Source: Mycolicibacterium litorale
Lineage (GTDB): Bacteria; Actinomycetota; Actinomycetes; Mycobacteriales; Mycobacteriaceae
Assembly: GCF_010731695.1 (NCBI RefSeq)
Contig: NZ_AP022586.1
Span: 3,348,001 to 3,412,000 of the forward strand
Direction: 5' to 3'
DNA length: 64,000 bases
How positions within the stretch are numbered: the first letter of the stretch is position 1; the number at the start of each line of letters is the position of its first letter. Made by a program: the position numbers and the translations under genes. Shown here one piece after another: positions 19,734-28,544 of the stretch. The notes under the pieces are model-generated. The model saw only the letters and a program-made list of their open reading frames with translations. It was not told the origin of the DNA and searched no databases.

Positions 19734-21896
19734 TCAAGCAGCAATGACCCTTCTTAATCCGTCGACCAAAGCTGGGGCTAGAGTAGAAAAGTATGTCGCG
19801 GTGACATGCGATCCGATGTCGCGGTAGACGATTACGTTCCCGATCACTGATGGGCAGCGGTCTTCGGTGCAGAAGTATTGCGTTAGATCCACAACGAAAG
19901 TGTTCGGAACGAGACCAGCAGCAGCAACTAATGGATCGGGTCTCGCGATCGCTTCCGCCCGTTCAGTTCCACAGTCCCCGATCTGCTCGCTACCGAAGGC
20001 TGGCCGAGTCAGACATTCAATCGAGTCTTCGCTGACCTCGGGGTTGTCAGCCACCACCGCAATGCGACTGCCAGCCTCGACGAAATCGTCCCACGCGTTC
20101 GCGTACTCCTTAGGTTCCCCTCCGAATTTGCGCGAAGCGGTAGTGATTATTAGGTCGTATCTACGCTCGGTCAGTTGCTTGCGGGCTTCCTCCATGGCGG
20201 TCACGCATGCTCTACCAGCCGGCTCCTTGAAGACGCATCCCCACCCAACGTACGTAGTCAGGCGCCATCTTAAGGACTCCAGATACGGCGCCAAAGCGAC
20301 GAGGATCCTTGAAGCATGTGAGTCGCCTACGAGCGCGATGCGCGTTGCCCCGTCACCGTCGTATCCGTACGTACACGACTTAAGTGGCGAGTTTTCGCCA
20401 GTCCAGCAAGTCGGAGAGCCGAGATCTTTAGTGAAAGTCTCGACACTAGGTTGTAGGGGTTGGCCAGGGTCCCACAAGGCGCATTGGCTATCAAGCATAG
20501 CTGTGGCCCCAAAGCATGGGCCGGTCCCCGGCAGCGGCGTAGTGATCGGTTCGATTCGGTCGGAGGTCCCAGCGTGCGGAGCAGGCAACAGCGGCGGAGG
20601 CGCGAGTGGTCCCACTTTATCGACAAGTGAAGCGGCCTCGACCTCTTCCCTGGCATTCGTAATTTTGGTGCTGTAGTTACTCGCCAATATGGACAGCACG
20701 ATCGCTACCACCAAAACGACTCCGATAGATGCCCAGCCTGATTGACTAATTCTCAAGCGCCCCTGGTGCACACCACGGGGATCGTCCGCGAGCCAAGAGG
20801 ATTTTCGGATCGGATTCTCATAATAGAGGTACGTAACTGTCGTCAACCCGAAGGCTAAGCCGACTGCGACTATGTAGAACAGCGGCCCCTTTGGTACTAC
20901 TGTCAGCATCAATATTATTATCGGCCAGTGCCACAAGTAAAGCGTATAACTAGTGTCACCAACGAACCTAGCGACTGGGTTCGTCAGAAGAGGCACGGCG
21001 CGGGCATCAGCACCATGGAAAGATGCTATCACCACCGCTGTTGACAGAACCGGTAACGCTGCCCATGGTGCCGGGAATTGAACAGATTCATCTATCAAAA
21101 ACAGCGAAGCGAAAGCTCCAGCTAATCCGAGATACGCCAATCCTGGCCGGATACTCAGCGGCATCCGCGCAAACCATGGACCTGCGATTGCCACAAGAGC
21201 CCCAGTTCCCAGTTCCCAAACACGGGTCATGCTGGAAAAATAAGCGGTGTTCGCGTCCGCGCTTGACATGTGCAACGCTAATCCAAAGGACGTGGATACT
21301 ACGAACGACATGGCACAAAAGAGCCCCCACTGCCGGATATGGCGATTACCCCTGCGTGCGCGACGACGGGTGATGACGAAAACCCCGAAGAGCAATAACG
21401 GCCAGACGAAGTAGAACTGTTCTTCGATTGATAGTGACCAGTAATGCTGCACGGGCGATGGCGGCTGATCTTTCTGAAAGTAGTCTGCCCCAACCGTTTC
21501 AAACCGGTAGTTCGCGGCGAAAACCGCCGCATAGAGCGCATCAATTAGCGTCTCTTTCGCGCGAAGCGCGGGGAATAAGGCATAGGACCCTATGACGGTT
21601 ACGACGAGCACAAGTACCGCTGATGGTAGAATCCGCCGCGCCCGGCGGATGTAGAAATTCCGGAATGACAGCGATCCGGTCGCGGTCCTCTCCCGGATCA
21701 GAAGCCCAGTGATGAAGAAGCCACTCAGCACAAAAAATACATCGACGCCTACGAATCCGCCAGCCGGCCAGCCGAATAAGTGGTCCGCAAAAACCGCCAG
21801 AACCGCAAATGCTCTCATCCCTTGGAGGTCGACGCGTCTGGTGTGCGTATAGTCTCGAGACAGAGGCGAGGACGAAAGTTGGGTGTCGACGTGCAC
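19734..21896 (-). CDS. Membrane acyltransferase-3 fused to an SGNH domain (OafA type)
   Basis: A 720-residue protein. GTG 21896 is preferred because AGGGGGA lies 7-8 bases upstream; the open frame continues further but looks non-coding. Residues 20-380 are an acyltransferase-3 domain with about ten helices: RVDLQGMRAFAVLAVFADHL (with the conserved His), VGVDVFFVLSGFFITGLL, FYIRRARRILP and YSLSIEEQFY-like WSLSIEEQFYFVWPL. Residues 500-720 form an SGNH domain: RIALVGDSHASRI near 560, and a final RDIGSHVTATY, the Asp/His block. Such proteins acetylate exported polysaccharides across the membrane. It lies convergent to the Wzx-like gene. Confidence 0.93.
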   Translation of the reverse strand: MHVDTQLSSSPLSRDYTHTRRVDLQGMRAFAVLAVFADHLFGWPAGGFVGVDVFFVLSGFFITGLLIRERTATGSLSFRNFYIRRARRILPSAVLVLVVTVIGSYALFPALRAKETLIDALYAAVFAANYRFETVGADYFQKDQPPSPVQHYWSLSIEEQFYFVWPLLLFGVFVITRRRARRGNRHIRQWGLFCAMSFVVSTSFGLALHMSSADANTAYFSSMTRVWELGTGALVAIAGPWFARMPLSIRPGLAYLGLAGAFASLFLIDESVQFPAPWAALPVLSTAVVIASFHGADARAVPLLTNPVARFVGDTSYTLYLWHWPIIILMLTVVPKGPLFYIVAVGLAFGLTTVTYLYYENPIRKSSWLADDPRGVHQGRLRISQSGWASIGVVLVVAIVLSILASNYSTKITNAREEVEAASLVDKVGPLAPPPLLPAPHAGTSDRIEPITTPLPGTGPCFGATAMLDSQCALWDPGQPLQPSVETFTKDLGSPTCWTGENSPLKSCTYGYDGDGATRIALVGDSHASRILVALAPYLESLRWRLTTYVGWGCVFKEPAGRACVTAMEEARKQLTERRYDLIITTASRKFGGEPKEYANAWDDFVEAGSRIAVVADNPEVSEDSIECLTRPAFGSEQIGDCGTERAEAIARPDPLVAAAGLVPNTFVVDLTQYFCTEDRCPSVIGNVIVYRDIGSHVTATYFSTLAPALVDGLRRVIAA

Positions 21897-22421
21897 GGCA
21901 GGTCCCCCTGGAAGGCGCTTCTTCGAACGGGCGAGAATTTCGCTAATTCTCGCACGAAGACCGTTAGGCTGCGGCTGGAAACTACCGCATCGTGCCAAAT
22001 CGGCGCTCGGGACAGTGCCCCGTGAACGCCCCGTAATCCAGTCTTCGGGTGGGAGCACATCGCGTCAGCAGGATGCTTTTCATCGACGTTTCTGGTTAGC
22101 GGAGCACCGACTGCCATGGATCGGGCACAGGCCAGCGCTAACTCTCCTCGCACTGAATTGAAGGACAACCGAGATGGCGTGCGGCGGTTATAAGCTCACT
22201 CAGTAATGAGGGCCAACAATTCGCGCCGATATACCTCGACCGGCTAGAGGATCCGGGACCTAGGCGACTACCGCCGGCCTCCACACGTGCAACGGCCCAC
22301 TCAACCTGGGTCGGTTAAGCGCGATTTTCCCCACAGGCGACGCAGGCTCTCCTATCGGAGCAGGCAACTGCGCGTCAAACAGGCAACCTAAGCAACTGCC
22401 CGCCGCCCCAGCCAGGGCGAG
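21897..22421. other. Intergenic region without a supported gene
   Basis: About 525 bases between two minus-strand genes. No coding frame is convincing. It likely contains the promoter of the acyltransferase gene; short repeats such as GCAGGCAACTG-like sequence at 22360-22400 look incidental. Confidence 0.4.
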
Positions 22422-23783
22422 TCATGGTTGCTGGGAACGCCGAAGTGCGGTGATCAACGCAGGTTCAACCGCGACCCCGATAACGGCATTCCCGGCGTCA
22501 TTAGGGTGGATTCCGTCTTTACTGAGCCCCTCTGCCATCTGCACTTGCCCGCCAACTACCGGCCCGGACAACGGTTCCGCGACGTCTGCGACCAACAACC
22601 CGTTTGGCGCAAGCTGGAGAAGCTCAGAGTTATAGGCCACTCGTCTCGCATCAGTAGTCCCGTACGAACGAACTGTCGCATTCGTCGGAAGCCAAGTCCA
22701 GATGAGGGGCACTACTCCCTGATCTTGAGCAGCTGCAACGACGCTATCCCGGCCGACAGCAATTTTGGAGACCGCCTCGTCGGTGAGCGCGCCCGCCGAC
22801 GCAGGATTAGGCGATCCCGCGGGAAATATCAAGACGTCGGGCTTCAATTCCGAATCCAGAAGTCGCAACGCTCGTTCGGTGTATTGCGCTGGGTTCTGCC
22901 CGGACCACCCGAAATTTGCGTACTCATACTTGGTCGAGTTGCTGTCAGAATTGAGCTTCTCCAAGAGGGGCAGTATGAAACCCTCCCCGATGTAGGAACC
23001 ACGCCCTTCAGTGATAGAATCACCGACCGCGGCGACCGTTACGACCCGCCCACTGCACAGGTACTGTATGCCGAAAATGGGGGATTGACTTCGGTTAACA
23101 GATGACGCGAAGCCCGATGGATCGGAAACATGGTCGCCTTCTTGCTCTCTCCACCAGAACTTCCTACCGCCGTCTGACCGACTCGCCCAATTCGTGAAGT
23201 CGTCTTTTCCATTCCCAAGTACCGGCAGCGCAGAGGTGGGCGCCATACGAGCCCGCACACTTACCAGGGGAAAACCCGCGCCGTCCGTACGATCAACGGA
23301 AGTGAGAGGCAACCAGTCGCTAACCGTATAAGCGGTCTGTCCGTTCTCGTGTGGCGCCGACGAAATACTGAATTCGGTTTCTCCTTGGCTCGTTACGCGC
23401 GACCATGCGCCATTGGAATTATTAAGGTCATCCGCCGAGGATGGGGCGCTTACGATTGCCTCAGTCACTTTTACAGAGTTCTCTTCGTCATCAGAACCGA
23501 ATATCACGCGCACAGCATCGAAGGAGCCAACCAACTCGTAGGTAGCCTGATAGGTCTTAGACGTCATATTGTTGATGGAACCGACGCGTCCAGCGGGGAT
23601 CCGGGTTGCGATCTTCGACGAGTCTAAGATGAAGTTATTTCGCCGCGACTCCCCTAATGGTTGTTTTACAAGCACCGCCAGGCCGACCCCAAGTGCGACA
23701 ATGGCGATCACACCGACCAACACAACCGTTGGGTTCCGTCTGCGGCTACTCCCTAGCTCACCGATGATCGTGGCCTTCCGCAT
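22422..23783 (-). CDS. Membrane-anchored SGNH/GDSL hydrolase
   Basis: A 453-residue protein. Residues 18-39 form one N-terminal membrane segment (VVLVGVIAIVALGVGLAVLV), so the rest is extracytoplasmic. Residues 60-240 are a beta-rich N-domain. From about 248 the SGNH fold begins: TVAAVGDSITEGRGS (nucleophile Ser at about 256), NFGWSGQNPAQY (block II), FPAGSPNPASAG (block III region) and GLSKDGIHPNDAG (catalytic Asp/His). SGNH enzymes hydrolyse or transfer acyl groups. Beside acyltransferases this suggests tuning of the polymer's acetylation. The gene ends close to the divergently placed operon remnants but overlaps nothing. Confidence 0.9.
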   Translation of the reverse strand: MRKATIIGELGSSRRRNPTVVLVGVIAIVALGVGLAVLVKQPLGESRRNNFILDSSKIATRIPAGRVGSINNMTSKTYQATYELVGSFDAVRVIFGSDDEENSVKVTEAIVSAPSSADDLNNSNGAWSRVTSQGETEFSISSAPHENGQTAYTVSDWLPLTSVDRTDGAGFPLVSVRARMAPTSALPVLGNGKDDFTNWASRSDGGRKFWWREQEGDHVSDPSGFASSVNRSQSPIFGIQYLCSGRVVTVAAVGDSITEGRGSYIGEGFILPLLEKLNSDSNSTKYEYANFGWSGQNPAQYTERALRLLDSELKPDVLIFPAGSPNPASAGALTDEAVSKIAVGRDSVVAAAQDQGVVPLIWTWLPTNATVRSYGTTDARRVAYNSELLQLAPNGLLVADVAEPLSGPVVGGQVQMAEGLSKDGIHPNDAGNAVIGVAVEPALITALRRSQQP

Positions 23784-23832
23784 TTCCTGTCAAACCGGCA
23801 CAATTCTTTGCAGAGGGCTTCCAATCGCAGCC

Positions 23833-24930
23833 CTAGCACGCAGCCAGCATCCTCAGAGACTCTTCATAACTGCCGCAAATATCTGCCCACGCGTAGTGCT
23901 TTTCTGCGCGTCCAAGATTGGCTTTGGATGCCGTGTCGAGTGCGCGGGCATTGCTCATCATTTGTAAGACGCTTGTGGCAATCGAATCGGGGTCTGCCTT
24001 CACGAAGACCCCATTCTGGCCAAGTACCTCACGGTTGTAAACGGTGTCTCTGGCCAGGACGGGCGCCCCGGCTGCCATAGCTTGCACCAACGCCGGATTA
24101 GTTCCGCCAACACTGTGGCCATGAAAGTAGACACCGGCGTGTTGCCAGAGCGATAGGAGCAACCCATCATCGCTGACATGTCCCAGCCAAGATACAGACG
24201 GATTGGTAGCCGCCAAGTCCGCCGCGGTCGCATCCAACTCCCCGCCATATCCAGCGCTACCGACGATCACAACGGGATATTTTGCCGCAATGGCCGGCAC
24301 GGCCTGAAAGAACTCCGGCACGCTGTTCTCAGGTACGAATCTTGCAACTATGAGCACATAACCACGATGCGTTAAACCCTCCGGCACCCGCATCATGGGC
24401 GGCACGTCACCTCCGTAGGGAATGAATCGCCCTTCAACCCCGAAGTGTTCATTCCAGTGACTCTCGATGGCGCGGGCGTCGAAAACAAGGCCGGACGCCC
24501 ACTTGGCGGTGAACCGCGCACCCGTTCTGAAGACTTGCCTCGCTCGCGGACCCCATTTTGCCCGCTCCCACTCGAGGCCATCAACGTTCACCAGCGACGG
24601 TACACCCCTCGACCTCAGCAGCGGGAGATAGAAGCCGTTTGCGACGTTCATCACCAGAGCGACATCTGGTCGGTGCCTGGCGGCGTCGAAACTAGACGAT
24701 AAACCGTACGACAGAGTGCTTAGACTTTTGGATTCAAGTCCCTTCGTTATGCGGGTAGTAACCCGCCCGTCCTTGTCCGGGTCATCCAGCCTCGTCGAAC
24801 CAGGTCTGCCATAGACCGTCACATCCCACCCATTATCTGCGAGGTAGGGCGCCAGCTTTCGGATCGCTGTCTCGAAACCACCGTAGTAGCTGGGATACCC
24901 TCGCGTCCCAATCACTGCAACTGATGGCAC
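23833..24930 (-). CDS. DUF1972 glycosyltransferase (rhamnosyltransferase-like)
   Basis: A 365-residue GT-B protein starting at GTG 24930 behind GGAGGGG. It begins VPSVAVIGTRGYPSYYGGFET, the diagnostic N-terminus of the DUF1972 family, which includes WchF/Cps2T-type beta-1,4-rhamnosyltransferases that add rhamnose to lipid-linked glucose. The C-terminal half has YVLIVARFVPENSVPEFFQA, VVIVGSAGYGG, VYFHGHSVGGTNPALVQAMAAG (donor-site motif) and VLARDTVYNREVL. With dTDP-rhamnose genes in the same locus it is a good candidate for the second transferase of the repeat unit; the acceptor is inferred only. Confidence 0.92.
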   Translation of the reverse strand: MPSVAVIGTRGYPSYYGGFETAIRKLAPYLADNGWDVTVYGRPGSTRLDDPDKDGRVTTRITKGLESKSLSTLSYGLSSSFDAARHRPDVALVMNVANGFYLPLLRSRGVPSLVNVDGLEWERAKWGPRARQVFRTGARFTAKWASGLVFDARAIESHWNEHFGVEGRFIPYGGDVPPMMRVPEGLTHRGYVLIVARFVPENSVPEFFQAVPAIAAKYPVVIVGSAGYGGELDATAADLAATNPSVSWLGHVSDDGLLLSLWQHAGVYFHGHSVGGTNPALVQAMAAGAPVLARDTVYNREVLGQNGVFVKADPDSIATSVLQMMSNARALDTASKANLGRAEKHYAWADICGSYEESLRMLAAC

Positions 24931-25158
24931 CGCTACCCCTCCGATCCGCGTTGATATCCAGGTGAAAGTTTCTCCAAAAGCCGCGTACAAACTATCGCCA
25001 TGATCGGGGGGTGATCCCGACAGCCGACATCGCAAAAGAAGCGCGACACCGTTACTGGCTCCACGACCGGTGACTCAATGCGGAGCAGATCTGCAAATTC
25101 ATGGGCACGTAGCGACCGCAGCAGAGGAAAGCTGCGGTGACGCGATCCATTACAGATA

Positions 25159-26481
25159 TCATTCCTCGAGGTTCCCCCGGCCTAGCGCATGTACTTTCCA
25201 GCCTGCTTCGATCCAGACCTCATGATTCAAGGCATTTCTGGCGTCAATCAGTACCGGCTGACCAACTAGGGACGCAAACACACGCGGGTCGATATCACGA
25301 TAGTCCTGCCATTCAGTCGCCAGAACTACCAGATCCGCAGCGCGGCACGCCTCGTCGACATGCTCGTAGTAAGAAAGTGTAGGGAACTGTTTTTTGGCAT
25401 TGTTGATAGCTTGAGGGTCATGGACTCCGACAGCTGCTCCTTTTAGGTGCATTGCTGCGGCGACATTCAAGGCAGGGGAATCTCGAACATCGTCACTATC
25501 GGGCTTGAAGGCGGCACCGAGGACTGCGATGCGCTTACCCAGGAAATCCCCGCCGAAGATGTTCGACGCTAATGACACAACACGGTCTCTACGTCGCTGA
25601 TTAATCTTATCGATCTCTCGAAGGAAACTTACGGCGTCGGCTGCACCAAGCTCGCCAGCGCGCGCGCTAAATGCCCGGATGTCCTTCGGCAGACAGCCTC
25701 CGCCGAACCCCAACCCTGCGTTGAGAAACCGCGGTCCGATCCTCTGGTCGTAACCCAGTGCTCGGCTCAGCGTTACAACGTCTGCCTTCGCAACTTCGCA
25801 GATCTCGGCCATCGCGTTGATGAAGGAAATCTTCGTCGCCAGGAATGAGTTGGCGGCGACTTTGACCATCTCCGAGGTAGGCAAATCCGTCGTGACAACA
25901 GGGACGCCACTGTCAAGAAGACTTCTGTACACCTCCGCGAGGACTTTCTCCGCGGTGTCAGTGTCGACTCCAAAGACTAGACGGTCAGGACGCAGTGTGT
26001 CCGCGATCGCTGTACCCTCACGAAGAAACTCCGGGTTCCACGCCAGTTCTAGCTGACTTCCAGTTCGATCCTGCGATAGTGCATCAGCCAGGCGCCGGGC
26101 TGTTCCTACCGGAACAGTTGACTTACCGACAATGGTTCCTGGGCAGCTTGCGTGTTTAACAATTGCCTCGAAGGCTGAGTCAACGTAGCGGAGATCCGCC
26201 GCCTCAGCTCCTTGCTGTTGCGGCGTTCCCACACAGATGAAATGGACGTCGCTCCCCTCAATGGCGTCACGTGCGGATGATGTGAAAGTCAGCCTGCCCG
26301 TCGTCAACGTCGAACTGAGAAGCTCCTCAAAACCTGGCTCGTAGAAGGGAGCTTTCCCGTCTGCTAATAACGCGACCTTCGCAGGATCTATATCGTAAAC
26401 CCTCACTTCGTGGCCAAGATGGGCCATACAAGCAGCGTGTACCGCACCCAGGTACCCAGCGCCTAGAACACTTAATCGCAT
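25159..26481 (-). CDS. ugd: UDP-glucose 6-dehydrogenase
   Basis: A 440-residue enzyme starting at ATG 26481 with MRLSVLGAGYLGAVHAACMAHLGH (NAD-binding GxGxxG). Other signatures are CVGTPQQQG, GKSTVPVGTA, NPEFLREGTAI, and the catalytic cysteine segment GFGGGCLPKDI near residue 265, followed by AVLGAAFKPDSDDVRDSP. It oxidises UDP-glucose to UDP-glucuronate with two NAD. This gives the polymer an acidic sugar source, or feeds UDP-galacturonate/xylose routes. Length is as usual (430-450). It sits between the DUF1972 glycosyltransferase and the chain-length regulator gene on the same strand. Confidence 0.96.
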   Translation of the reverse strand: MRLSVLGAGYLGAVHAACMAHLGHEVRVYDIDPAKVALLADGKAPFYEPGFEELLSSTLTTGRLTFTSSARDAIEGSDVHFICVGTPQQQGAEAADLRYVDSAFEAIVKHASCPGTIVGKSTVPVGTARRLADALSQDRTGSQLELAWNPEFLREGTAIADTLRPDRLVFGVDTDTAEKVLAEVYRSLLDSGVPVVTTDLPTSEMVKVAANSFLATKISFINAMAEICEVAKADVVTLSRALGYDQRIGPRFLNAGLGFGGGCLPKDIRAFSARAGELGAADAVSFLREIDKINQRRRDRVVSLASNIFGGDFLGKRIAVLGAAFKPDSDDVRDSPALNVAAAMHLKGAAVGVHDPQAINNAKKQFPTLSYYEHVDEACRAADLVVLATEWQDYRDIDPRVFASLVGQPVLIDARNALNHEVWIEAGWKVHALGRGNLEE

Positions 26482-26689
26482 ATTTATCCCCCTGGTCGAG
26501 CCGCCGCCCCGCTTCTCGCATGTCTTTCCTGCGTCGATTAACGAAAGCGCCGGCGAGCGCCTCCGTTACATTATGGCATCACCAAGGCGACCCTGCCCGG
26601 CCGCGGGGCTCAAAGGCTCGTTGTGGTTTGCGTTCTCCGGCGATTCAGATTATTCGGCGGTCGCGCATGTGCTGACCTTGTCGACTTAT

Positions 26690-28147
26690 TCATAGACTTC
26701 TGGTGTTTGCCGATTCGTCCACGGTGCTTTGCGCGGGATTGCCGTCGGGTGCCATATGTTTCGCGCCCACCTTTGGCTCCACACTCTGCGTCCGCACGGC
26801 GGCATCGCCGTAATAACCGTAGCTATATGACCCACTCCCTCTTGTGGGAACCATCGTGAATACTGCGCCCAACAAGGGGGCGCCGACGCTCTCAAGGCTC
26901 TCTACTGCGTGGGCAAGTTGCTCGCGTTTGGTATGGCCGAATCGTGCCATGATGAGCACCCCATCAGCGCCCGCTGCCAGTATTGCGGCGTCGGTGACCG
27001 CAAGCAGCGGAGTGGAGTCGACAATTACGAAGTCGAAATGAGCTCGCATCTCACTCAAGAGCTTCTTCGCAGCAAGAGACCCCAACAGTTCGCTCGGGTT
27101 TGGTGGGATTGCCCCGGAGGTAAGCACAGTCAGGCCTCGGAAGCGAGTTTCTTGTAACGCGTCGTCCAAAGACGCACTGCCACTCAGCACCGTGCTGAAT
27201 CCTACCGGTTGGACCAGATCGAGGTGCTTATGGAGTGTTGGGCGCCTCATGTCGCCGTCAACCAGCACCACGTTATGTTCAGCCTCCGCCAAAGCCAGTG
27301 CGATGTTTATAGCTGTGGTTGATTTTCCCTCGTTAGGCACGCTACTAGTCACGACGATCACTCGCGGCGGGTTGTCAACAGCAAGGAACTGCAGATTAGT
27401 CCGCACCTTGCGGAACGCCTCAGCAATTGGGGAGTTATCACTCTCGAACGCTATGGCTGCTTGCTTCCTGCGCTCCTTGTCAAGAGGGATACTCCCTACA
27501 ATTCCAGCTTTGGTAATATTTTCTAGATCCTCACGCCTTTTGACTGTGTTGTCCAAGAGGTCACGGAGAACGGCTAGTCCGATTCCGAGCACCAGTCCCA
27601 GACCGAGTCCGATAGCAATGTTCCGAATCGGTTGCGGTATCACTGGAGAATCGGATATGGAAGCGCGTTGTTCGACTACTACGCGCGCATTCGGGCTTGT
27701 GCCGTCTTCGGGCGTCTCCAGTTCGCGCACCATGGCGACGAACTCGTCTGAGAGCGTATTCGCAATATCGCGCGCCCGAACTGGGGAGGTGTCAAGGACC
27801 TGCACGTCTATAAGCACAGTGTCCAACTTCGAACTTGCGGTGACGTGACTTTGGAGTTCAGGAGCACTTATTTCAAGGCCCAATTTATCTATAGTGCGCT
27901 GCGCAAGCGTCTCCCCGGTCAGCAATTGAGCGTATGAAACCACACGCTCCTGCGACACACGATTCCCCTGGTACGTCTCCGCCAGCGTGGAGCCGCCGTT
28001 GGTCGACACGAACAACCTCGTTGAAGATTGGTAGAGGGGCGTTGTAAGTAGCGTTACAGCGACTGCAGACAGCAGGGTAATCACTACAGTCACAAACACG
28101 GTGAGCCACCGTGATCGCAATGTCTTTACGAAATCCTGTAGATTCAA
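26690..28147 (-). CDS. Wzz/BY-kinase: chain-length regulator with tyrosine autokinase domain
   Basis: A 485-residue protein. TTG 28147 is preferred because GAAGGGG lies 6-7 bases upstream and the product then starts MNLQDFVKTLRSRWLTV, typical of Wzz N-termini; another TTG 12 codons upstream lacks this. Two membrane segments (about residues 15-37 and 177-196) frame an extracellular domain. Then comes a bacterial tyrosine kinase: VVTSSVPNEGKSTTA (Walker A, about 265-278), VLVDGDMRRPTLHKHL (Walker A'), FVIVDSTPLL (Walker B). The tail has SYSYGYYG, a likely autophosphorylation cluster. The protein would control export and chain length; the phosphatase at 4837-5364 is the probable antagonist. Confidence 0.94.
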   Translation of the reverse strand: MNLQDFVKTLRSRWLTVFVTVVITLLSAVAVTLLTTPLYQSSTRLFVSTNGGSTLAETYQGNRVSQERVVSYAQLLTGETLAQRTIDKLGLEISAPELQSHVTASSKLDTVLIDVQVLDTSPVRARDIANTLSDEFVAMVRELETPEDGTSPNARVVVEQRASISDSPVIPQPIRNIAIGLGLGLVLGIGLAVLRDLLDNTVKRREDLENITKAGIVGSIPLDKERRKQAAIAFESDNSPIAEAFRKVRTNLQFLAVDNPPRVIVVTSSVPNEGKSTTAINIALALAEAEHNVVLVDGDMRRPTLHKHLDLVQPVGFSTVLSGSASLDDALQETRFRGLTVLTSGAIPPNPSELLGSLAAKKLLSEMRAHFDFVIVDSTPLLAVTDAAILAAGADGVLIMARFGHTKREQLAHAVESLESVGAPLLGAVFTMVPTRGSGSYSYGYYGDAAVRTQSVEPKVGAKHMAPDGNPAQSTVDESANTRSL

Positions 28148-28544
28148 CGCATCCCCTTCACTACTGCTTGTATTAGCCCCCAAACGCCATTAACATCCGA
28201 CGCCTCGATTTGCCCGAGCATACCGTTGCACCCTCAGGTGGCCCTCCGCGGATGGGCAACGATAATTATGTTTAGCCCGCATAAGCTGCTCCTAACGGGG
28301 GGTTCGTCTGTCCATAGTCATTGCGCCCCCATACCGATAGCTTGCTTAGAGGAAGACAGCGTGGCGCCCTTACGGATTTCTGTTGAAGCGCTTCGCATGA
28401 CTGCCTGCTCGCCGACGACGCAATCCAGTATGGACGAGTCTCGGAGGGTGCTTTTCGTGCGTTGTAGCCGGTAGCTTCGATCGACGCGCGTTCGTCGCCC
28501 ATCCGAGTCGTTGTAAATCGGCCCACACGCGAAGGGACGCCGAC
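28148..28544. other. Intergenic region without a supported gene
   Basis: About 397 bases between the chain-length regulator and the DUF4012 gene, both on the minus strand. Small frames on both strands lack supporting features. It probably carries the regulator's promoter and leader. Confidence 0.4.
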
